From Phycisphaerales bacterium UBA1910 (lineage in GTDB: Bacteria; Planctomycetota; Phycisphaerae; Phycisphaerales; UBA1924), in NCBI GenBank assembly GCA_002337545.1, contig DDGE01000001.1, positions 58,090 through 85,969 on the forward strand: 27,880 bases of DNA, given 5' to 3'. Made by a program: the position numbers and the translations under genes. How positions within the stretch are numbered: position 1 is the first letter of the stretch; each line of letters starts with the position of its first letter. The notes under the pieces are model-generated. The model was not told the DNA's origin, searched no databases, and saw nothing but the letters and a program-made list of their open reading frames with translations. Below, piece after piece: positions 22,752-27,880 of the stretch.

Positions 22752-24320
22752 ATGACACACCCACTTGCGAGCCGTTTTCTGTCAGGTTTCATGCTGATCC
22801 TCGTTTCCGTGCTCTGGACACCGCCTGTTCGGGCGCAGGATCAATCGGAGACAGATGACAAAGACTTCATCGTCTACCCGGACGATGCGTCGATAACCTA
22901 TCACACGGTAACGATCAACGGCGAGCCCGTGAGTTACCAAGCCGTCGCGGGCACACTCACGCTCGCGCAGCTGCGTGGGGCACATGATCCGACGGCGTCG
23001 ATGTTTTACACATCCTACCGAATGGTCGAGTCGATCCCTGATGAAGGAGAAGACCCGGTTTTTCCTGATGCGTCTGATCGACCCATCACATTTTCATTTA
23101 ATGGTGGGCCGGGCTCGTCGTCCGTATGGCTGCACCTGGGCGTCTACGGACCCAAGCGCGTCAATCCGGTTGATGAGTTTGGCAACCCGGGGCCCCCGCC
23201 ATACGCGGTTGTCGACAACGAGTATTCGATGCTTGACAAGTCGGACTTCGTCTTCATTGACCCGGTATCAACGGGCTATTCGCGTCCTGTAGCAGAAAAA
23301 AGCGCCAAGGACTTTCACGGGCTCCGCGAGGATATCGACTCCGTCGCGGAGTTTATCCGCATCTACCTCGGACGAACCGGACGCTGGGGGAGCCCCAAGT
23401 ACATCACGGGTGAGTCCTACGGCACGACCCGTGCTGCGGGGCTGGTTGATGAACTGCAGGACGAGCACGGGATCGCGATCAACGGGACGATTCTGGTCAG
23501 TGCCATCATGAACTTCGGGACGGCCCGTTTCGATGTGGGCAATGACTTGCCGTACCCGCTATTCCTACCGACTTTCGCGGCGACGGCATGGTTTCACGAT
23601 GCGCTCGAGGAACCCTACCAATCCATGGAAATTGAACCATTCCTCGCGGAGGTAGAAGAGTTCGCGATGGGTGAGTACTGGCTTGCGCTCGCTGCGGGCG
23701 ATCAACTCGACGAATCACAGCGAAAGAACATCGCACAAAAGCTCTCGGACTACACCGGCGTGTCGACGGAGTATGCGTTGCAGACTCAGCTCCGCATCAA
23801 CATGCCCCGGTTCCCCAAAGAACTACTCCGGGTAGAGGGAAAAACAGTGGGGCGCCTAGATTCACGCTTCGTGGGAATCGATCGTGACGATGCAGCGGAC
23901 TCCTACGAGTACGACCCTTCCTACACCGCCATTCAATCGATCTACACGGAATCCATGAACCAGTACCTCCGCGAAGACCTCGGGTACAACACCGATCTCC
24001 GATACGAAATTTTAACCAATGTCTGGCCGTGGTCCTACCGGGGCGTTGGCGATAACAGATATGTAAATGTTGCGGAGAACCTCCGCCAGGCGATGCACAA
24101 GATGCCGTACATGAAGGTATTCATCGCCAACGGGTACTACGACCTGGCAACGCCATACTTCGCGACACAGTACACCATCGATCACATGTTCCTGCGTCCA
24201 GAAATTAAAGAGAATATCGAAATGCACTACTACGAGGCTGGGCACATGATGTACGCGCATCTGGGGATGCTGCAGAAGATGAAGCAGGATCTTGACGCGT
24301 TCTACGATTCGCGGAACTGA
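22752..24320 (+). CDS. Secreted S10 family serine carboxypeptidase
   Basis: 522 residues from ATG 22752; an in-frame ATG at 22725 adds nine residues and cannot be excluded. A signal peptide ends near PVRA-QDQ (residues 25-31). Serine carboxypeptidases remove C-terminal residues from peptides. The S10 marks are all there: FSFNGGPGSSSVWLHLGVYG (114-133, oxyanion region), YITGESYGTT (217-226) with nucleophile Ser222, NGYYDLATPY (460-469) with Asp464, and YYEAGHMMY (493-501) with His498. The order Ser-Asp-His and the fold are those of alpha/beta hydrolases. No dockerin or other anchor follows. It points away from the carboxyltransferase operon with an 86-base shared upstream region. Together with the metalloproteases it suggests growth on proteins. 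Confidence 0.92.
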   Translation: MTHPLASRFLSGFMLILVSVLWTPPVRAQDQSETDDKDFIVYPDDASITYHTVTINGEPVSYQAVAGTLTLAQLRGAHDPTASMFYTSYRMVESIPDEGEDPVFPDASDRPITFSFNGGPGSSSVWLHLGVYGPKRVNPVDEFGNPGPPPYAVVDNEYSMLDKSDFVFIDPVSTGYSRPVAEKSAKDFHGLREDIDSVAEFIRIYLGRTGRWGSPKYITGESYGTTRAAGLVDELQDEHGIAINGTILVSAIMNFGTARFDVGNDLPYPLFLPTFAATAWFHDALEEPYQSMEIEPFLAEVEEFAMGEYWLALAAGDQLDESQRKNIAQKLSDYTGVSTEYALQTQLRINMPRFPKELLRVEGKTVGRLDSRFVGIDRDDAADSYEYDPSYTAIQSIYTESMNQYLREDLGYNTDLRYEILTNVWPWSYRGVGDNRYVNVAENLRQAMHKMPYMKVFIANGYYDLATPYFATQYTIDHMFLRPEIKENIEMHYYEAGHMMYAHLGMLQKMKQDLDAFYDSRN

Positions 24321-24625
24321 TTCCAGGTTTTTCGTTGATCTGAGTCGCAACAGTGAATCAAAGCGTGACGCTATGTAAACCCGCCTCCGTGAAGAACCCT
24401 CTGAGATAGTCTGTACCTCCTGAATATCTCGCTGCGGGGCCAGCAGGGCGTGGGGATCGAATAATGGCGACGGCGTCTCCTGCCCACTGAATCTGCCTCC
24501 ATGAAACAGTTTTCGCTCTTTCGTCTCATCGCTTTTCTGGTCGGGGAATTGCCTAGTATCCGGTGTTTCGACCTCGCGCTCGGGGTCGATCTCAACCCAC
24601 CACCCATCAGCCATGAGGTTGCTCC
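24321..24625. other. Gap between the S10 peptidase and citrate synthase genes
   Basis: 305 bases. No strong terminator was found after the peptidase gene and no RNA gene is seen. A 42-codon frame from ATG 24501 ends in a TGA (24627-24629) that overlaps the citrate synthase ATG as ATGA; it has no ribosome-binding site of its own and may be chance. GAGG at 24615-24618 is the likely ribosome-binding site of citrate synthase. The promoter of citrate synthase is expected here but no good -35/-10 pair was found. Confidence 0.4.
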
Positions 24626-25780
24626 ATGACCACCGCTCCGACCCACGCCAAGGGCCTCGAAGGCGTAATCGCCGGCGAAACCGAAATCTGTAATGTCGAA
24701 CAATCTGCGCTCATCTACCGCGGCTACGAGATCGCCGATCTCGCCGAGAACGCATCGTTCGAAGAGGTTTCGTTCCTTCTCCTCGTCGGCAAGAAACCAA
24801 CCGCAGAAGAACTCAAGGTCTTCGAGTCGGAGCTAGTCTCCGAGCGGCAGCTCCCTGATCTCGTCAAGGATTTTCTCGAGACTTCTGGCGATCTCGTAAA
24901 CAACCAAGCCGCTGTTCCGATGGATATCCTGCGCACCGCCGTATCCATGCTCGGTCACTTGGACCCCCAATGTCAGGACAACAGCGCGGACGCCAACCTG
25001 AATAAGGCCAAGCGTCTGCTCGCAAAAATCCCGACCATCATCGGGCACATGCAGAACAGCATCGACGGGCGTGACTTTGTCGCTCCGACGGAGAATCTAT
25101 CACACGCTGCAAACCTCCTTTACATGATGACCGGCGAGAATCCATCCCCCGAGGCCGAGAAAGTCATGGATGTTTCGCTCGTCCTATACGCTGAGCACGA
25201 TTACAACGCTTCAACTTTCACATCGCGTGTCATCGCGGGGACGCTCTCGGACATGCACGGCGCCGTCACAGGAGCTATCGCGGCGCTCAAGGGCAAACTC
25301 CACGGCGGCGCCAACGAGGCCGCGATGGACATGCTCGCGGAAATCCGCAAGGACATCGGCCCTGAGAACGACACCCAGAAGATCACCGACTGGATGCACA
25401 CCGCGTTCGAAGAAAAGCGCAAGCTCATGGGCTTCGGGCATCGCGTCTACAAGAACGGCGACCATCGCGCACCGATCCTCCACGGGCTTGGTCGCAAGGC
25501 CGCCGAAGCTCGTGGCGATGAGTATGTCAAGCTCTTCGAACTCGGCGAAACCGTTCAGTCCATCATGGAAAATGAGAAGAACATCTTCCCCAATGTGGAC
25601 TTCCCATGCGGCATGACTTACTTCACTATGGGTATCCCAGTCCCGCAGTACACCCCGATCTTCGTTGCATCTCGGATTACTGGGTGGGCCGCCCACATCA
25701 TGGAGCAGCACGCCAACAACCGCCTTATCCGCCCGCGTGCCGCGTATGTCGGGCCGGCGACCCGCTCTTGGAACGACTAA
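24626..25780 (+). CDS. prpC: Citrate synthase family protein, likely 2-methylcitrate synthase
   Basis: 384 residues, the length of short (type II dimeric) citrate synthases. These join oxaloacetate with acetyl-CoA or, in PrpC, propionyl-CoA. The catalytic residues are present: LHGGANEAAM (225-234) with His226, MGFGHRVYK (268-276) with His272, and FPNVDFPCGM (321-330) with Asp325. YAEHDYNASTFTSRV (188-202) is the conserved helix with the oxaloacetate-binding His. Motifs alone do not separate citrate from 2-methylcitrate synthase. The neighbour at 26012-27634 is a PrpD-type 2-methylcitrate dehydratase and the surrounding island would produce propionyl-CoA, so the methylcitrate role is preferred. 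The gene could also be the housekeeping or a dual-function citrate synthase. Confidence 0.9.
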   Translation: MTTAPTHAKGLEGVIAGETEICNVEQSALIYRGYEIADLAENASFEEVSFLLLVGKKPTAEELKVFESELVSERQLPDLVKDFLETSGDLVNNQAAVPMDILRTAVSMLGHLDPQCQDNSADANLNKAKRLLAKIPTIIGHMQNSIDGRDFVAPTENLSHAANLLYMMTGENPSPEAEKVMDVSLVLYAEHDYNASTFTSRVIAGTLSDMHGAVTGAIAALKGKLHGGANEAAMDMLAEIRKDIGPENDTQKITDWMHTAFEEKRKLMGFGHRVYKNGDHRAPILHGLGRKAAEARGDEYVKLFELGETVQSIMENEKNIFPNVDFPCGMTYFTMGIPVPQYTPIFVASRITGWAAHIMEQHANNRLIRPRAAYVGPATRSWND

Positions 25781-25803
25781 TCGAGCATTCATTGGCAACC
25801 ATG

Positions 25804-25828
25804 ACGCACCCGTAAGGGTGCGTTTTTT
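25804..25828 (+). terminator. Intrinsic terminator of the citrate synthase gene
   Basis: A perfect 8-bp stem, acgcaccc with gggtgcgt, GTAA loop, followed by six T on the plus strand. It lies 23 bases after the stop codon. Confidence 0.9.
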
Positions 25829-25959
25829 CATGGGTTTTCGTCCGTCCCTTGCATGACGGGCATGGAAGAGTTTGGGGTGTTCTGAACTTCTGATGCTCCG
25901 TGTGCGTCGGATACTGAAAATACTTGAAATCCGTTCGTAACAGAGACGCAGATGTTCAA

Positions 25960-25985
25960 GAAAAAACCCGCTCGTGTGAGCGGGT
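25960..25985 (-). terminator. Intrinsic terminator of the prpD-like gene
   Basis: An 8-bp stem, acccgctc (25966-25973) with gagcgggt (25978-25985) and GTGT loop, followed on the minus strand by seven A-T positions of pure T. It lies 26 bases past the stop at 26012. The two convergent genes thus have separate terminators; the roughly 130 bases between them hold nothing recognisable. Confidence 0.88.
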
Positions 25986-26011
25986 GATGAGGATCGGGAA
26001 GGCGCGATGGT

Positions 26012-27634
26012 TTACTCAAAGCCGTCACGGGTCTGGATCTCGAAATCATGGAGGCTCGCGATGTCTTCCGGCGACTTGTCGCCCAGATTCTGGAAACGAT
26101 CAACGATGGGCTCGGGGTTCTCGAATGCGAGCTTGCCGAGCAGGTTGAACTTGTACGCGAGGATGTCCTTGAGGTCGGCCTCGGTGTTGCGTGCGTGCCC
26201 AGCGGGGTACATGACCATGCCCGAGTCGAACTCGGTGCCGTCGGTATCTTCGATGATGAGCGAGGTGGGGATCCCGTCGGGGTAACGCTTGTCGTAATCC
26301 TCGCCGCCGTGGTAGAACTCGATCTTGTCCATGAGCGAGCGGGTACGCTCATTGGCGATCGCATCAGCCGAATAATCGAACGGCTCAAGCATGAGTTCCT
26401 TCCACCCGGCCTTGCGGGCGCTGAGCGCCTTGCGGAGCAGCGTGCCGACAATGTAGACCATGGAGTGGTCCGCCGATTGGCGGGTGGTGGGGTTGCGCTT
26501 CGCGGGGTCGCCAATAATCCCGAACGCGGGTTCGTACGCGGTGATTTTGATCGACTTGATCTTGGAACCGGTCTCGTCGTCGAGCAGGTGCGGGGCTTTG
26601 TTCAGCAGGTCGATGAGTGCCTGAAGGGCGCCCGCGCTCTGGTGCTCGTACAGCCCGAGTTTAAAGTGCATTCCCATAATGGCGAAGTCTTCTCCCGCAC
26701 GCCCGAGCACGAGATCGAACGGCGAGGCGTCCTTCTGCTCGGTGTTCGCGCTGGTTGCGTTGACGGCCTTGAACATCTGCCCGGGGCCCTCGAAGATGCG
26801 GAAGATCGACTCGGGGTTGCGGAAGATGTCGCGCGGGCCGAGGAAGCCGGACATGGAGCGGCGGACCGCGGTGATGGCGACCTCGGAGGAGATCGCGGCC
26901 GATGCGCCCTTGGAATCCGAGAGCTGCTTGCCAGCGCGGATCGCACGGAACGGGATGTAGTGGGCGACGACCATGCCGATCGCGGACTCGATCTGCTCGG
27001 GCTTGGCCCCGAGCATCGCACCGAAGACCGCCGCCGATGCAATGGCGCCGTGGACGACATGGTCAACCTTGTAGGTCTTGAGCGAGAAGACCTCCGCCAG
27101 ACGCCCGCGGATCTCGTCGAGGCAGAGCATGGCCTTGAGTGCGTACGCACCGTCACGCCCGGTCATCTGGGCACCAGCGATGCAGACGCCGTAGAAGTCG
27201 TTGTGGCCAAACTCGCCGGCGGTGTGACCGAGTGCCGGGTTGTATCCAAAGTTGGTGCCGTTGGAATCCCACTCACGCACGGCTGAGTTGTTTGCGAGGA
27301 TCGCCTTCTCGGGCTGAACCTGAACGCTGGACCCGAAGACGGTCGCGCCACGCTGGGTCGCCTTGCCGAGGCGATGGGTCGCATCGGTGACGGGGTACTG
27401 GAGCGCCTCGTCACGCAGGATGGTGGGGGCGTTGGTCTTGAGCGCCAGTGCCGAGAGCCCACACAGGACGGCGTCGGTGAAGAACATGTTGGTCTTCTCG
27501 AGGACGCTCGCGTCCGGCTCGCCACGCTTGGCGGGGTCGTCGGAGAGGAAGTCGATGGCGTACTGGGCGATGCCGAGCGCCTGGTTGGTGTCGGCTGGGA
27601 GTTTGATGTGGGTGTCAGCAGCGGTGGTGGGCAT
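26012..27634 (-). CDS. prpD: MmgE/PrpD family protein, likely 2-methylcitrate dehydratase
   Basis: 540 residues from ATG 27634 (GAG about ten bases upstream); 39 further upstream codons are open but look non-coding. PrpD removes water from 2-methylcitrate in propionate breakdown without an iron-sulfur cluster. Family segments seen: REWDSNGTNFGY, GHTAGEFGHNDFYGVCIAGA, LDEIRGRLAEVFSLK, VVHGAIASAAVFGAMLG, FRAIRAGKQLSDSKGASAA, FEGPGQMFKAV and TTRQSADHSMVYIVGTLLRK, the last carrying the conserved ADHS. It is about 50 residues longer than typical PrpD, with a longer C-terminal part. The neighbouring citrate synthase suggests the methylcitrate cycle; no PrpB lyase or regulator is seen, so other MmgE/PrpD substrates remain possible. 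Confidence 0.9.
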   Translation of the reverse strand: MPTTAADTHIKLPADTNQALGIAQYAIDFLSDDPAKRGEPDASVLEKTNMFFTDAVLCGLSALALKTNAPTILRDEALQYPVTDATHRLGKATQRGATVFGSSVQVQPEKAILANNSAVREWDSNGTNFGYNPALGHTAGEFGHNDFYGVCIAGAQMTGRDGAYALKAMLCLDEIRGRLAEVFSLKTYKVDHVVHGAIASAAVFGAMLGAKPEQIESAIGMVVAHYIPFRAIRAGKQLSDSKGASAAISSEVAITAVRRSMSGFLGPRDIFRNPESIFRIFEGPGQMFKAVNATSANTEQKDASPFDLVLGRAGEDFAIMGMHFKLGLYEHQSAGALQALIDLLNKAPHLLDDETGSKIKSIKITAYEPAFGIIGDPAKRNPTTRQSADHSMVYIVGTLLRKALSARKAGWKELMLEPFDYSADAIANERTRSLMDKIEFYHGGEDYDKRYPDGIPTSLIIEDTDGTEFDSGMVMYPAGHARNTEADLKDILAYKFNLLGKLAFENPEPIVDRFQNLGDKSPEDIASLHDFEIQTRDGFE

Positions 27635-27756
27635 GCGTTTTCTCGTGGTTTGGGTCTTATGGGTTCTCTCTGATGGGTCAGAATCGTATGCACGATCACA
27701 AGGGGATTCATAGGCGTTTGGGGGTGTTCTGGGGCACTCACTGCTCCTCAATGAGC

Positions 27757-27773
27757 AATCGAATCCATCGATT
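27757..27773. repeat. Inverted repeat upstream of the prpD-like gene
   Basis: AATCGA and TCGATT, six bases each, are separated by five bases. It lies 123 bases before the prpD-like ATG and nine bases after the end of the gene at the right edge. No T-run follows on either strand, so an operator is more likely than a terminator, but chance is possible. Confidence 0.25.
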
Positions 27774-27781
27774 ACCAGTAG

Positions 27782-27880
27782 TCAGCCCGCGTTGGCGTTC
27801 CCAGTGAACACAAAGTAGCCCAGCCCAACGAAAAACACCCAGATGCCATAGATCGCGTGCTCAAAGCCCGCGGCCAGGGC
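27782..27880 (-). CDS. C-terminal end of a membrane protein (cut by window edge)
   Basis: The minus strand is open from the right edge to the TGA at 27784-27782, giving 32 residues that end FTGNANAG. The segment AIYGIWVFFVGLGYFVF is strongly hydrophobic with aromatic residues and looks like a final transmembrane helix. Too little is visible to name a family. Placement just upstream of the prpD-like gene on the same strand, with 147 bases between, leaves open whether they share a transcript. Confidence 0.55.
   Translation of the reverse strand, partial: ALAAGFEHAIYGIWVFFVGLGYFVFTGNANAG

Noticed and set aside
24012..24614. A 200-codon minus-strand frame over the S10 gene end and the gap after it
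   Set aside because: No ribosome-binding site or recognisable domain was seen and most of it is antisense to the peptidase gene.
26048..27286. A 412-codon plus-strand frame across the prpD-like gene
   Set aside because: Antisense to a well-conserved PrpD family protein; its Val/Glu/Gly-rich translation shows no domain.

Overview
The window looks like a chromosomal segment of a planctomycete of the class Phycisphaerae. This is inferred from secreted proteins ending in a short dockerin that closes with Gly-Cys-Pro, from sequence style and moderate GC content, and not from any rRNA marker. No tRNA, rRNA, CRISPR array, insertion sequence or phage gene was seen. Most genes lie on the minus strand and many gene ends carry a clear hairpin terminator.

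Layout. 1-809 (-) is the N-terminal part of cobalamin-dependent methionine synthase, running off the left edge, with a promoter that would make its mRNA leaderless. 923-5293 (-) holds two tandem paralogous secreted zinc metalloproteases (matrixin type) with C-terminal dockerins. 5680-5904 (-) is ribosomal protein bL31 with its own promoter and terminator. 6052-8518 (+) holds an SRPBCC protein, a small membrane protein and an RhlE-like DEAD-box helicase, closed by a two-way terminator.

8594-12696 (-) is a 2-oxoacid dehydrogenase operon: E1 alpha, an 87-residue FlbD-like small protein, E1 beta and E2. 12932-22665 (-) is a nearly 10 kb gene string: carboxyltransferase (methylcrotonyl-CoA carboxylase beta type), a large secreted repeat protein, a lipoprotein, HMG-CoA lyase, three crotonase-fold proteins and a long acyl-CoA dehydrogenase. 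Several junctions are ATGA overlaps. 22752-24320 (+) is a secreted S10 serine carboxypeptidase. 24626-25780 (+) is a citrate/2-methylcitrate synthase and 26012-27634 (-) a PrpD-type 2-methylcitrate dehydratase, convergent with it. The right edge carries the last 32 residues of a membrane protein.

Taken together, the centre and right half read as a branched-chain amino-acid and acyl-CoA breakdown island. Secreted peptidases could supply peptides, the 2-oxoacid dehydrogenase makes branched acyl-CoA (or acetyl-CoA), the carboxylase/hydratase/lyase set runs the lower leucine pathway to acetoacetate and acetyl-CoA, and PrpC/PrpD take up propionyl-CoA from isoleucine and valine. Not in the window: E3, the biotin carboxylase subunit, a classical isovaleryl-CoA dehydrogenase and PrpB. 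The least explained parts are two envelope proteins inside the leucine operon, the FlbD-like protein inside the dehydrogenase operon, an unusual Pro/Tyr/Gln-rich linker in E2, and three adjacent crotonases with different active-site residues.
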